Shown here: positions 36,711 to 46,261 of the stretch, piece by piece
How positions within the stretch are numbered: the stretch's first letter is position 1
Layout of the letters: each line of letters begins with the position of its first letter
Source: Cupriavidus necator N-1
Lineage (GTDB): Bacteria > Pseudomonadota > Gammaproteobacteria > Burkholderiales > Burkholderiaceae
DNA length: 64,000 bases
NCBI RefSeq assembly: GCF_000219215.1
Contig: NC_015723.1
Span: 310,001-374,000 of the forward strand
Direction: 5' to 3'
Translations under genes and position numbers: made by a program
Notes under the pieces: model-generated
Told to the model about the DNA's origin: nothing
The model's input: the letters and a program-made list of their open reading frames with translations, nothing else
The model's database searches: none

Positions 36711-37563
36711 TCAGATGTCGGTGGATTCGATGTTGAGCCCGCGCACCGGCCCGGGCCGGACATTCTGGTTCAGACGAAAGAAGTTGGCCGGGTCGTATTT
36801 GTTCTTGATCTCGACGAGCCTTTGGTAGTTTTCCCCATAGGCGGCCCGTACCCTGTCCTCTCCCTCCCCGCCCAGATTATTCGCATAAACCGCGCCCGTC
36901 GAGAACGGCCGGATAGCGTCCCACGTTTCGCGCGCCCACCGTACATTCGCTTCATCGTCTGCCGGATCGTCCCAGATCGAGATGGGGAAGCAGTCGTAGA
37001 GCGCATCGCGGTTTACGTAGGGTGTCTCCGTCCTCGGGACCCGGGCGATCGCCCCGCCAACCTGCTTCAAAACCAGCAGTGGCATGCCGCCAGGCGCGTT
37101 CGCGTAGGCATAACAGGTCCGCGTTCTCGGTGGCACTGGCTCTGAGCATGCGGCCATCGGCCAGCACGATCTCGGCCGCGATCAGGTTATCGCATGCCAG
37201 GCCATGCTTGCGGCCTAGCCTGCCGAAGCCGCCGCCAAGCGTCAGCCCGGCGATACCAGTATCGCTGTTGACCCCCATCGTCGTCGCCAGCCCGTGCGAC
37301 TGGGTTGCGCGGTCGAATTCGCCCAGGCTCAGGCCTGCACCCGCACGCGCAATGCGGTGTACCGGATCGAATTCGATCCGTTTCAGGCGCGCCAGATCGA
37401 TCACGATGCCGTCGTCGCAGACGGACAAGCCGGCGACGTTATGGCCTCCGCTGCACACCGCCACCAGATAGCCGCCAGACCGGGCAAACGTCACGGCACG
37501 GCTGACATCGGCGGCATCGGCGCAATAGACGATCATCGCCGGCCCCACTACTGCGTTGCTATG
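36711..37563 (-). pseudogene. decayed FAD-linked oxidase (berberine-bridge type) with internal deletion
   Basis: The 5' part reads as a FAD-binding type 4 domain (AMIVYCADAADVSRAVTFAR, VAVCSGGHNVAGLSV, GVNSDTGIAGLTLGGGFGRLGRKHGLACDNLIAAEIVLADG). After ENADLL the frame changes and the reading jumps to a C-terminal BBE domain (CYAYANAPGGMPLL ... YGENYQRLVEIKNKYDPANFFRLNQNV). The roughly 200-residue middle is missing, and the N-terminus is also cut near 37563. The junction is near 37110-37130. Not expected to make a working enzyme. Confidence 0.82.
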
Positions 37564-37574
37564 GCTAGCAAGTC

Positions 37575-38039
37575 TCAGGCGACGGCACCTGGCGGCGCAT
37601 GGCGTGCCAGGAAGCGGTCCAATTGGCCAGCGAACGCCTTGCTATCCTGCGGAGCGTACGGTGCCGGTCCGCCGGTATCCACGCCCGAGCTGCGGAGTTG
37701 TTCCATCACCTCGCGCATCGTCAGGCGCTCCTGGATATTCTCACGGCTAAACCAGCTCCCTCGCGGGTCGAGCACATAGGCGCCCTTGTCAAGGGCGGCG
37801 GCGGCAAGAACGATGTCCGCGGTAATCACGAGGTCCCCGCTGCTGACCAGTTCGACGATACGGTCATCGGCGACGTCGAAGCCCGCAGGCACTTGCAGTG
37901 CCTTGATAAAGCGCGAAGGCGGCGTGCGCATGTACTGGTTGGCAACCAGCGTGACGCACACTTCGACACGTTGTGCGGCCCGATACAACATTTCCTTGAC
38001 GACAACCGGGCAGGCGTCTGCGTCAACCAGTACTTGCAT
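37575..38039 (-). CDS. YaiI/YqxD (DUF188) family protein
   Basis: A 154-residue PIN-like protein of the DUF188 family. Conserved motifs are VLVDADACPVVVKEML at the start, VADDRIVELVSSGDLVITADIVLAA in the middle, and VLDPRGSWFSRENIQERLTMREVMEQLR, which carry the acidic residues of a nuclease-like pocket. Start ATG at 38039; a GTG codon immediately before it is also in frame. Biological role unknown. Confidence 0.92.
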   Translation of the reverse strand: MQVLVDADACPVVVKEMLYRAAQRVEVCVTLVANQYMRTPPSRFIKALQVPAGFDVADDRIVELVSSGDLVITADIVLAAAALDKGAYVLDPRGSWFSRENIQERLTMREVMEQLRSSGVDTGGPAPYAPQDSKAFAGQLDRFLARHAPPGAVA

Positions 38040-38130
38040 CACGGTACTTCCAATGGAGGGAGGGAACGCTCATATTACTGCCTGCGCGCGTCTCGATGGG
38101 AAGGAACGTCGGCCTTGATTGCGGCCAGCA

Positions 38131-38559
38131 TTATTTCTCTTCTCGCATCGATGGGGTAAAGGTGATCCCTACCAATAACCCTTCCGGCCCGATGAAACGA
38201 CTGACGGTCTGGCCCCACGGCTCTTTCTTGTTCCTGACCAGCATTCGGTACCCTCGTGATTCAAGCTCTGCCGTAGCCCTTTCGACGTTATCAACGTCAA
38301 ACTCAATCCAGGCTTGCGGGATAGGAACGTCACCAGGCCACGAATCGCTGCCATAGCAGGACTGAGCTGCCTCAGAAAGCGGCCACAGGGCGAAGCTGTT
38401 CGCTCCTTGCAGAGCCTCCGTATGAAGGTAACCGCCTTTCTCCTCATTGAAGGGGATGCCGAAGGTCTGGCTGTACAGCTTGCGGCTTGCCTCCGCTTCA
38501 CGAACAATCGGGCCAAAGCCTGCGATGAACAAGACTGTGGTATTTGCGATCTCTTCCAT
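38131..38559 (-). CDS. VOC family protein (glyoxalase/bleomycin resistance fold)
   Basis: A 142-residue protein with the VOC pattern: LFIAGFGPIVREAEASRKLYSQTFGIPF, then AWIEFDVDNVERATAELESRGYRMLVRNKKEPWGQTVSRFIGPEGLLVGITFTP. AAGGAG lies a few bases before ATG at 38559. The metal-ligand positions are weakly conserved (no His near the N-terminus), so it may bind a small molecule or antibiotic and need not be catalytic. Confidence 0.85.
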   Translation of the reverse strand: MEEIANTTVLFIAGFGPIVREAEASRKLYSQTFGIPFNEEKGGYLHTEALQGANSFALWPLSEAAQSCYGSDSWPGDVPIPQAWIEFDVDNVERATAELESRGYRMLVRNKKEPWGQTVSRFIGPEGLLVGITFTPSMREEK

Positions 38560-38883
38560 GGCTTCTCCTTTGCCCTGGGAATGAGCGGTTTGGCTCGGAA
38601 GCAATGGCCACAAGTACGGGATGCGAGCGGGTGGGTGACCGCAATGGCCGACTACCTGACGAGCATGACTGTCCACGCCGATCGAGCTTTGGCCTGGCAT
38701 AGAGGCCGGTTCATGGGGGGACTGGTCCTGGATAAGTGTAAGGCCTGTTTCGGTTGACTTGTAGCCGCTACTCCCGCGCGGCGACCGGCGGTCAGGCGGA
38801 TTCAGGAGCGCTCGCGGCATCGCATGCATGTCGTTTCACTGTGGCCTGGCAGCCGGCTGTCGCCCGCCGCGCTCCCTTCGACG

Positions 38884-39410
38884 CTAGCGGCGGGCCGACC
38901 CGCCAACGCGAAGTGCGTTCACCACCAGCGAAAAGGCTGGCGATGCCTGGCGGCGGCGGGGGTAGTACAGGTGGTAGCCCCCAAACGGAGGGCACCAGTC
39001 TTCCAGCACGCGTCCCAGCCGCCCTGCCTCGACGTGGGGTGCGAATTCCTCTTCCGGGAGGAAGGCGACGCCCAGCCCCTCAAGCGCGGCCATCACGATA
39101 TGCGGCGTGGTGTTGAAAACGACCTGGCAGTCGACGCGCACCTTCAATTGACGGCCACGGCGCTCGAAGTCCCAGACGGACAAGCCTCCGTGCGTTGGAA
39201 ACCGGAGATTGATGCAGCGGTGCGCTGGCAGATCACGTGGTGTCTTGCGAGCCGGATTCCCGGCGAAGTAAGACGGCGCGGCCACCACGGCCATGCGCAG
39301 CCTGGGGCCGATGGGCACGGCGATCATGTCCTTGTCGATGGTGTCGCCCAGCCGCACCCCTGCGTTGAAGCGATCCGCCACGATATCCCTGCCTGCCTTC
39401 AATGCAGGCT
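38884..39410 (-). pseudogene. 3' half of a LysR family regulator
   Basis: About 173 residues corresponding to the C-terminal effector domain (DIVADRFNAGVRLGDTIDKDMIAVPIGP, PAHRCINLRFPTHGGLSVWDFERRG, HIVMAALEGLGVAFLPEEEFAPHVEAGRLGRVLEDWCPPF). The helix-turn-helix and first half are absent; the sequence instead runs directly into the 3' half of an MFS gene on the other strand at about 39405. It cannot bind DNA. Confidence 0.82.
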
Positions 39411-40013
39411 GAATCGCGCGCAGCCGCCTCTGGCAACGTCCTCAGGCTGTTCAAGAGCCGCGGTGCGGCTCTCGGCATGACTGCCTGCGGCGCCTTCTTC
39501 ATGGGGCAGTTCGCGTTGTTCACGTATGTGCGGCCGTTCCTTGAAGGCGTGACGCATGTCAGCATGTCCGCGTTGTCGCTCGTTCTGCTGACCATCGGTG
39601 TTGCAGGCTTCATCGGCACCACGCTCATTGGTCATGTTCCTGAAGCGGGGGGTGTACCGCACCCTGATCTCCATCCCACTGTTGATGGCGGTTATCGCCT
39701 TGGCGCTGATCCCCTTTGGCGGCTGGTCGCAGCGGTCGCGGCGCTGTTGGGTCTTTGGGGGCTGGCGGCTACTGCGGCTCCGGTTGGCTGGTGGAGCTGG
39801 ATCGCCCGGACCATGCCGAAGAACGCCGAAGCCGTCGGCGGGTCGATGGTGGCCGTGATTCAGCTGGCCATCGCACTGGGCTCCACCCTTGGCGGCCTGC
39901 TGTTCGACATCAGCGGCTACCAGACCACGTTCGTGGCGAGCGCCGCGCTGTTGCTCGTCGCAGCCTTCCTGACTTTCCTTGCCTCGCGCTCGGGCATGGC
40001 ACAGGCCGCCTGA
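39410..40013 (+). pseudogene. 3' half of an MFS transporter gene with two frameshifts
   Basis: The C-terminal half of a SotB/AraJ-like sugar efflux MFS protein begins abruptly (GNVLRLFKSRGAALGMTACGAFFMGQFALFTYVRPFLEGV). It shifts frame near 39634 (continuing MFLKRGVYRTLISIPLLMAVIALALIPFGGW in frame 2) and returns near 39724 (AAVAALLGLWGLAATAAPVGWWSWIARTMPKNAEAVGGSMV). The N-terminal six transmembrane segments are gone. Inactive. Confidence 0.82.
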
Positions 40014-40271
40014 GTCAGAAGCCGGAGCAGTACTGGACGTCCCTGGCGACGGATGCGCTGTTTCCCGATGAAGTGCTGGCCGGGGGAAGCTTGCGGATCC
40101 GGCCACCATAGCTGATCCAGGCGCCCGCATGTATCGCCGATGCCACGCGCATGAAGTACCTTTTACAAAGGCGAGGCGCGCCTGCCGCTGGAAGCCCGGC
40201 CGGACTTGTGCCAGGGCCGTGGACCGGTTCTTGCATGGCAGGCTGTGCCTGAGCCGTGACAGGAGCGCGCC

Positions 40272-41732
40272 ATGTCCGAAGCACTTCGATATTCGCTTTG
40301 CCGATTCTTCATCGCCTGCTGCCTGGGTCTCGCGGCCTGCGGAGGGGGCGGGGACGGCGGGGGTAGTGACAGCGCCACGGGCACCGGCACCGGCACGCTG
40401 ACGCTCTCCATCTCCGGCCTGCCGTCCGGGACGTCGGCGGCCATCACGGTATCGGGGCCTGGCCAATTCCGCCAGACCGTGACCCAGTCGACTACGCTGT
40501 CCAACCTGGCTGCTGGCAGCTACACCATCAGTGCCGCCAGCGTGCTGACGGGCAGCACGCTCCTCAAGCCCCAGCCGCCTTCGCAGACCGTGGCGGTGAC
40601 CGCGGGCGGCCGTGCTTCGGCAAGCGTGGCCTACGGCTCGCCGGAAACCGTGCAGTTGTCGCTGACGCAGGTTGCCGGCGGGTTATCAGCGCCTATCTTC
40701 CTGACCGCGCCCCACGGCGATTCGCGCCTGTTCGTGGTCGAGCGGGCCGGCCGCATCCGGATCGTGCGCAACGGCACATTGGTCGCTACACCGTTTCTCG
40801 ATATCGCAGCGCTGACGACGACCGACGGCGAGCGCGGGCTGCTGTCGATGGCGTTCGATCCCAACTATGGGACCAACGGCCGCTTCTACGTCTATTACAC
40901 CGACGCCAATGGCGCCATCACCATCGCCCGCTACAGCGTGTCGGCCGCGAATCCGGATATCGCCAATGCATCCGGCACCGTGCTGCTGTCGATCCCGCAC
41001 GGCACTTTCTCCAACCACAACGGCGGCCAGCTCGCGTTCGGCCCGGAGGGCATGCTCTATATCGGCACGGGCGACGGCGGCGGCAGTGGCGATCCTTCGG
41101 GCAACGCCCAGAACCCGGGAACGCTGCTCGGCAAGATGCTGCGCATCGACGTCAGCGGCGCGTCCGGCTACGGCTTGCCTGCCGGCAATCCGTTCGTCGG
41201 CCAGTCCGGCAGCCGCGGCGAAATCTGGGCTCTCGGCCTGCGCAACCCGTGGCGGTTCTCGTTCGACGCCGGCTTGTTGTATATCGCCGATGTCGGCGAG
41301 GACCAGCGCGAGGAAGTCGACGTGGCGCCGGCCACCAGCGCGGGCCTGAACTACGGCTGGAACCGGACCGAGGGCACCGCCTGCGTGGGTGCGGCCGGGT
41401 GCGACAAGACCGGGCTGACTATGCCGGTCTTCGAATACGGCCATGACGCGGGCGCTTGTGCCATCGTCGGCGGCTATGTGTACCGGGGCAGTGCCAGTCC
41501 GGCGCTGCAGGGGCGGTACTTCTATACCGACCTTTGCACGGGCAAGCTGCTGAGCTTCATGTATCGCGACGGCGTTGTCGTCGAACAGGTCGACTGGAAG
41601 GTCACTGTCCCAGGCAGTGTGTTCTCCTTTGGCGTGGATGACGGGCAGGCGCTGTACGTGCTGGCCGATCCGGGCACGTCGACGACGAGCGGGCGGGTGT
41701 ATCGGGTCGATGTGTCGGGCGGCACGCCGTAA
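40272..41732 (+). CDS. PQQ-dependent sugar dehydrogenase-like lipoprotein
   Basis: A 486-residue exported protein. The lipoprotein signal ends GLAACGGGG (Cys about 20), followed by an Ig-like module (about 40-120) and a six-bladed GSDH/Hhip-type beta-propeller: LTAPHGDSRLFVVERAGRIRIV, GERGLLSMAFDPNYGTNGRFYVYYTD, FSNHNGGQLAFGPEGMLYIGTGDGGG, EIWALGLRNPWRFSFD, YIADVGEDQREEVDV. The conserved HNGG histidine and GLRNPWR arginine match PQQ-binding residues of soluble glucose dehydrogenase relatives. Acts in the periplasm; substrate uncertain. AGGAG precedes ATG. The 258 bases upstream hold no recognised gene. Confidence 0.88.
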   Translation: MSEALRYSLCRFFIACCLGLAACGGGGDGGGSDSATGTGTGTLTLSISGLPSGTSAAITVSGPGQFRQTVTQSTTLSNLAAGSYTISAASVLTGSTLLKPQPPSQTVAVTAGGRASASVAYGSPETVQLSLTQVAGGLSAPIFLTAPHGDSRLFVVERAGRIRIVRNGTLVATPFLDIAALTTTDGERGLLSMAFDPNYGTNGRFYVYYTDANGAITIARYSVSAANPDIANASGTVLLSIPHGTFSNHNGGQLAFGPEGMLYIGTGDGGGSGDPSGNAQNPGTLLGKMLRIDVSGASGYGLPAGNPFVGQSGSRGEIWALGLRNPWRFSFDAGLLYIADVGEDQREEVDVAPATSAGLNYGWNRTEGTACVGAAGCDKTGLTMPVFEYGHDAGACAIVGGYVYRGSASPALQGRYFYTDLCTGKLLSFMYRDGVVVEQVDWKVTVPGSVFSFGVDDGQALYVLADPGTSTTSGRVYRVDVSGGTP

Positions 41733-41974
41733 CGGCGGGGCTTAGGGGAGTACTGCGACTTCGGGCAGGGGTCACGCCGCTGGTTTCCGCCTCGTCGCCC
41801 ATGAACGCGATAATCGAGCTCGCGCTGAGGCAAGCGCTTGCGCAAGCCACTGGAGCAGTCGAGCTCCAGCACTTATGCATGGGGAACATCCAGGGATGGA
41901 ATCAATGCACGACCACAAGCCCCAACAGCAGGCATCCTCCCTCAGTCATCCGGATGCCTGCATGGGTGCGAGAG

Positions 41975-43357
41975 TCAATGCCCCGCCCCCCGGATCGAAT
42001 CGGGCGAGAAATACGCTTCACTGAACTGCGGACTGCTGTTCAGGCGTACCGGCTTGCCTTCATTGGTCAGCCGGTCCGCCAGATAGGCGCCAGCGGTGAG
42101 GTCGTGATAGAACGCCACCGCCGGGTAATAGCGCCGTGCATCGTAGGCGAAAAGCGACGATTGCAGATTGGTCCGCCACAACTGGCCGCGGGCATCGTAG
42201 TTGTCGGCAAGCACGGCCATCCAGGTGTCCTCGTCCAGGTACAGCACGCGCTTCGCGTATTGATGCCGGAAGCCTGGCTTCAATTTGGCTTCGAGCACCC
42301 AGACGCGGTGCAGTTCGTAGCGGACAAGGTCGGGGGCCGCGTGGTTGGCGCCCAGCAGCTCGGCGTACTTGACGGCGGGATCGGCCAGCTTGTAGTTGTG
42401 GTAGGGGATATAGATCTCCCGCTTGCCGACAATCTTCCAGTCGTAGCGCTCACCTGAGCCATTGAACAGGCGATCGTCGTCCACGGTGCGGAAGCCGCCC
42501 GGACCGAGCGGCTGGTCGAAGCCGAACTCGGGTGCCTGCCGGACCCGGCGCGTGCCGGGATTGTATTGCCAGGTCCTGGCCGTATCCGAACCTTCGCGAT
42601 CCCAGAAATTGTGGGAGACGATGATATTGCCGCGTTCGCGTAAGGGCAGTTCGGTTTCAACGCGGGCGAAAGTCCGGTTGATCAGGGGCGAGCCTTTTTC
42701 GAATGCGGTGCCGTTGACCGGCGACCAGATGTCGTATTTCCACTTGCCCCACGCGATCTTGCCGTCGCGATACACGACTGCCTGGTCATAGACGGCGGCC
42801 TCTTCGGCAATGGCGGAAGAGAAGCGAAGGTTCCACATCAGCTCCAGGCCATTCTTGGGAACGGGAAAAGGCGCGGTGGGCGGATAGTCCTTGAGGCCGT
42901 TCGCGTCGCTCGTCAGCTGCGTGCCGGGGGCGTGGTGCTGGATCGCCTTGTAGACGGCATCGCCATAGCGAAAGTCGCGATGGCTGGGATAGATCGCCAT
43001 CTTGAAGGTTGCCGGGTACAGCCTGAACATGGCGAGCTGCCCGTCGCTCAGGCGGGCACGGTACTGCTCCAGGTTCTGGGCCGTGATCGTTGCCAGCGGT
43101 TGTTCCGACGCGTAGGGGTCGGGATATGCATCGCCCGGCCGGAACGCCAGGCCTGCGGGCGTGGCCTGCCACTTGCCGCTCCACGCGGGGATGCTGCCAT
43201 CCTTGTTGGCAGACCGTTCCGCGCCCATGGGCGTGAGGGGACCGTCTAGGCGCTTGACTTCGTCAGGCGTCATCGCGGCCAGGGAAGGTGCGTTGATCTG
43301 TGAAACGGCTAGCACCGCACCGGCAAGCGTGCATAGCAGGAGAGCTTTGCTCTTCAT
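41975..43357 (-). CDS. DUF1329 outer-membrane-associated protein
   Basis: A 460-residue exported protein: signal peptide MKSKALLLCTLAGAVLAVSQINAPSLAA, then the DUF1329 domain (LDGPLTPMGAERSANKDGSIPAWSG, VSHNFWDREGSDTARTWQYNPGTRRVRQAPEFGFDQPLGPGGFRTVDDDRLFNGS, YDWKIVGKREIYIPYHNYKL). The family resembles LolA/LolB-type lipid-binding folds and is linked to degradation of hydrophobic compounds. ATG at 43357 with GGAG upstream. Last gene of a five-gene catabolic unit divergent from an AraC regulator; probably handles the hydrophobic substrate in the envelope. Confidence 0.88.
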   Translation of the reverse strand: MKSKALLLCTLAGAVLAVSQINAPSLAAMTPDEVKRLDGPLTPMGAERSANKDGSIPAWSGKWQATPAGLAFRPGDAYPDPYASEQPLATITAQNLEQYRARLSDGQLAMFRLYPATFKMAIYPSHRDFRYGDAVYKAIQHHAPGTQLTSDANGLKDYPPTAPFPVPKNGLELMWNLRFSSAIAEEAAVYDQAVVYRDGKIAWGKWKYDIWSPVNGTAFEKGSPLINRTFARVETELPLRERGNIIVSHNFWDREGSDTARTWQYNPGTRRVRQAPEFGFDQPLGPGGFRTVDDDRLFNGSGERYDWKIVGKREIYIPYHNYKLADPAVKYAELLGANHAAPDLVRYELHRVWVLEAKLKPGFRHQYAKRVLYLDEDTWMAVLADNYDARGQLWRTNLQSSLFAYDARRYYPAVAFYHDLTAGAYLADRLTNEGKPVRLNSSPQFSEAYFSPDSIRGAGH

Positions 43358-43386
43358 TGTCTTTACTCCGTTCGATGGTGTCATGG

Positions 43387-44379
43387 TCATGCGCCAGCAT
43401 TGGCTGGCTCGGCGATACGCAGCACCAGCTTGCTTGCCGCCTTGCCCGACTGGACCAGATCGAGTGCGCGCCCGGCCTGCTCCAGTGGCAGGCATTCGAT
43501 GCGGGGCGGTCGCAGGCGCCCGCTGCCGAGCAGCGCTGCGATCTCGCGCAGCCGCGCGCCGCTGGGCATCTTGCTGAACGCCACGGCGGTGCGGACGCCG
43601 CGCTGCGCGGCTGCGGCAGGATCCGGGCCGTTGTCGCCACTGACCAGCGTCAGGATGGCGACAAGGATGCCGCCGGGCCTGAGCAGGTCCATGCCGTTCG
43701 GCAGGGTGCCGCAGCCAACCGCGTCCAATACCAGGTCGACGCCAGCCGGCGCCCATGCCCGCATGGCGGCAGCGATGTCGTCGCCCCGGTAGTCGATTGC
43801 CAGGTCGCACCCGAGCGCCATTAGTTCGTCGCGGCGTGCCGCGCTGCAGGTGGCTGCGACGGTTGCCCCGGCCGCCTTTGCCAGTTGCACGGCAAACGTG
43901 CCGACCGCGCCGGCACCGCCATGGACTAGCACCGTCTGGCCTGGCTTGAGTCCGCCTTCGTCGAAGAGTCCCGTCCAGGCGGCCAGCGCCGGGGTGGGGA
44001 CGGCCGCGGCTTCGGCAAATCCCAGGTTGTCGGGAATCGGCACCACGCAATCCTGGCTGACCGCAACGTACTCGGCATAGGAACCCCACTTGCCTGCGCC
44101 GACCGCGGTCTGCGCGAACACGCGTTGTCCCGGGACAAAGTCCTTGACGCCGCTTCCCACCGCTGCCACGACGCCGCTGGCATCGAAGCCGATCACGAAC
44201 GGGAAGCTGTACTGCATGAAGTGGCTCAGATAGCCTTCGCGGCATTTCCAGTCAGCGGGATTCACGCCGGCACAGGCCACGCGGACCAGGACTTCGCCGG
44301 CAGCGGGTTCCGGCCTCGGGAGGTCTCCAAGCCTGAGTACGTCGGGCCCGCCGGTACGATCAATGACGACAGCGCGCAT
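43387..44379 (-). CDS. zinc-independent quinone oxidoreductase-type alcohol dehydrogenase (MDR family)
   Basis: A 330-residue medium-chain reductase. N-terminal GroES-like domain MRAVVIDRTGGPDVLRLGDLPRPEPAAGEVLVRV, GVNPADWKCREGY, GFDASGVVAAVGSGVKDF; NADPH Rossmann motif HGGAGAVGTFAVQLAKAAGA near 145. Typical zinc ligands are not evident, as in quinone/enoyl reductases. ATG at 44379 has GGAG 6 bases upstream, better than the ATG at 44391. Lies between the SDR gene (16 bases) and DUF1329. Confidence 0.88.
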   Translation of the reverse strand: MRAVVIDRTGGPDVLRLGDLPRPEPAAGEVLVRVACAGVNPADWKCREGYLSHFMQYSFPFVIGFDASGVVAAVGSGVKDFVPGQRVFAQTAVGAGKWGSYAEYVAVSQDCVVPIPDNLGFAEAAAVPTPALAAWTGLFDEGGLKPGQTVLVHGGAGAVGTFAVQLAKAAGATVAATCSAARRDELMALGCDLAIDYRGDDIAAAMRAWAPAGVDLVLDAVGCGTLPNGMDLLRPGGILVAILTLVSGDNGPDPAAAAQRGVRTAVAFSKMPSGARLREIAALLGSGRLRPPRIECLPLEQAGRALDLVQSGKAASKLVLRIAEPANAGA

Positions 44380-44395
44380 GCTCTTCTCCATGGCC

Positions 44396-45271
44396 TCACC
44401 TTGCGGACAGTTCGTGGTTCAAACCAGGATGTGCCCAGGACGGAATCACGGGCGGCGGCAGCATGCCCTGGCCATCAAGCGTACGGACGTTCAGCCCGTG
44501 CGCCAGGGGGAAGTGCAGGCTATGGGCGATGTGGCCGGTGCGCAGCCGGGCCGGCACGCTGCAGAGTGCAAGCGCCGTTTCCACCAGGTACTCCACTGGC
44601 TCGGTGGGATAGCCGTCCGGGATATAGCGCTCGCTGCCTGGCGTGCGGATCGCCGTGCTCGGCGCTACGGAATTGACCGCGATATTGTCGGCCTCCAGTT
44701 CCGCTGCCAGGCCCTCGGTGAACCGGTTGATGGCGGCCTTGACCGCGGCGTAGGCCGTGACCCCGCCAGCCCGGTCAAAGTCCTGATATGGGCGAGCAGG
44801 CGACAGGGCGGTGACGGAGCCCAGGTTCAGGATCCACCCCGCGCCGCGCGTGCGCATCAGCGGGATCGCTGCACGGCTGAGCACGAAGGGGATGCGCAGG
44901 TAGTGCTTGACCGTCCTGTCGAAGATTTCCAGCGGCATCGATTCGATGCGGCTGTATTCCGCCATGCCGGCATTGTTGACCAGGATGTCGAGACCGCCCG
45001 CAGCACTTGCCGCCTGCGCCACCAGGTCGTCGCGTTGCGCGGGATCCTCGAGATCCGCCGCCAGCGCGATGGCACTGCCCCCTTGCCGCCGGATCTGGCC
45101 AACCGTCTCAGCCAGCGTGCCAGGTTCGTCTTCGGACTCGCCTGCGCGCCGTGCCGTGGCAACCACCAGCGCGCCCTCCGCCGCGAAGCGCTGCGCGATG
45201 GCACGACCGATGCCGCGGCTGGCGCCGGTTACCAGCGCAATCTTTCCTGTCAGTTTTCTGTGTGCGGTCAT
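44396..45271 (-). CDS. short-chain dehydrogenase/reductase
   Basis: A 291-residue SDR with cofactor motif TGASRGIGRAIAQRF near 16, NNAG near 97, and catalytic Ser in ILNLGSVTAL with Tyr and Lys in TAYAAVKAA near 170. NAD(P)-dependent oxidation or reduction of a hydroxyl/keto group. The ATG at 45271 overlaps the stop of the upstream Dabb gene by 4 bases (ATGA). The extended C-terminus (TLDGQGMLPPPVIPSWAHPG) is longer than the usual 250 residues. Confidence 0.92.
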   Translation of the reverse strand: MTAHRKLTGKIALVTGASRGIGRAIAQRFAAEGALVVATARRAGESEDEPGTLAETVGQIRRQGGSAIALAADLEDPAQRDDLVAQAASAAGGLDILVNNAGMAEYSRIESMPLEIFDRTVKHYLRIPFVLSRAAIPLMRTRGAGWILNLGSVTALSPARPYQDFDRAGGVTAYAAVKAAINRFTEGLAAELEADNIAVNSVAPSTAIRTPGSERYIPDGYPTEPVEYLVETALALCSVPARLRTGHIAHSLHFPLAHGLNVRTLDGQGMLPPPVIPSWAHPGLNHELSAR

Positions 45272-45927
45272 GGCGCGTATTCCTCGGTGCGGTTGTGGTT
45301 GGCAATCAGGCTTGTCGCGAGCGGGCAGAAGGCATGGGAGATCGCCTGGACTGTCCATTCGGGAAACTCGGGGTCGAACCATCGGTCGACATGGCCCCAA
45401 TGAAAGGGGTGCATCAGGTATTCGCCCAGCAGGTCGTCTGCGCTGGCGAACTCCTGCTGCCAGACATGGGTCCAGGTGCCGGGCGACAGGACGCGGGCAA
45501 GCCGCCAGTTGAGGATGCCGGGCATGTACTCGGGCATCCGCAGCAGGTCTTGCTCAAGTGCGCGGACCTGCCAGTCCGGCGCTTCAGGCCGGAGCCGGAA
45601 CATCAGCGTGCGCCAGATCCCGTGGCACAGTGGAGGGGCGCGCAGTCCGTCCGAGATCGGGCGATAGGCGACGCTATCCACCTCTGCCATGCCGTCCAGC
45701 GCGGCAACCAGGCCGATGTCGTGACCGGGCGAGCCGGATGCAGTCGGGTCGAATAGAAGGTCGAGCGTGTAGTCGCCAGCGCCCCAGCTTCCCGCCAGGT
45801 TCCTGCCAATCGCCACATGGCTCAGGCCCGGCAGCGTTTCAATGCGGGCAAGCAGGGCTTGCTCCTGTGTGCACGTCCCGGAGCAGAAGCCGGCGAGCAA
45901 TCGCACCTGTGCTGTCTCAAGCCGCAT
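45268..45927 (-). CDS. Dabb (stress-responsive A/B barrel-like) protein, 219 residues
   Basis: A cytoplasmic protein with two ferredoxin-like barrel halves: SHVAIGRNLAGSWGAGDYTLDLLFDP and LSPGTWTHVWQQEFASADDLLGEYLMHPFHWGHVDRWFDPE. The second half is the typical Dabb pattern in which a small module binds a hydrophobic substrate. Start ATG at 45927, overlapping the 3' end of the next Dabb-like gene by 11 bases. Enzymes of this fold include monooxygenases and cyclases; a role in the same pathway as the SDR and ADH is inferred. Confidence 0.72.
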   Translation of the reverse strand: MRLETAQVRLLAGFCSGTCTQEQALLARIETLPGLSHVAIGRNLAGSWGAGDYTLDLLFDPTASGSPGHDIGLVAALDGMAEVDSVAYRPISDGLRAPPLCHGIWRTLMFRLRPEAPDWQVRALEQDLLRMPEYMPGILNWRLARVLSPGTWTHVWQQEFASADDLLGEYLMHPFHWGHVDRWFDPEFPEWTVQAISHAFCPLATSLIANHNRTEEYAP

Positions 45928-46261
45928 CGCAATGCTCCTTGCGCTGGGGCAGCGTAGCTGTCGCATCGGCCATCACATGGCGGCGGCGCGCTTCACACAG
46001 CGTGTCGACTGTCGACCAGAAGGCGAGCACCGGGGCATCGATGCTGGCGCGCATGGCGTAGTAAGCCGGCGCATCCGCCACTTGCCACAGCAGCCACAAC
46101 GTATTGGGTGCATCTTCCAGCGCCACGGGCGGCGACACGCAGCGCTGCAGCAGCGCCAGGCCCCTGGCGGCGCTGCCGGGCAGGTACTGGCTTTCCAGCA
46201 GGCTCAGCACAGTGGGCAGGTGCCCGGGCGCGAGCACGATTTCATCGAGGATGTGGATCAT
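45917..46261 (-). CDS. small Dabb/NIPSNAP-like protein, 114 residues
   Basis: First gene of the operon. A single ferredoxin-like barrel is suggested by MIHILDEIVLAPGHLPTVLSLLESQYLPGSAARGLALLQ and TLWLLWQVADAPAYYAMRASIDAPVLAFWSTVD. Start ATG at 46261 is chosen over a further in-frame codon at 46273. Overlaps the next gene by 11 bases, so the two proteins are likely made together and may pair. Function unknown. Confidence 0.68.
   Translation of the reverse strand: MIHILDEIVLAPGHLPTVLSLLESQYLPGSAARGLALLQRCVSPPVALEDAPNTLWLLWQVADAPAYYAMRASIDAPVLAFWSTVDTLCEARRRHVMADATATLPQRKEHCDAA

Noticed and set aside
40015..40284. Minus-strand frame ending in a plausible-looking sequence (AIHAGAWISYGGRIRKLPP)
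   Set aside because: No recognised family or clear start; kept only as a note that 40014-40271 might hold a gene remnant.
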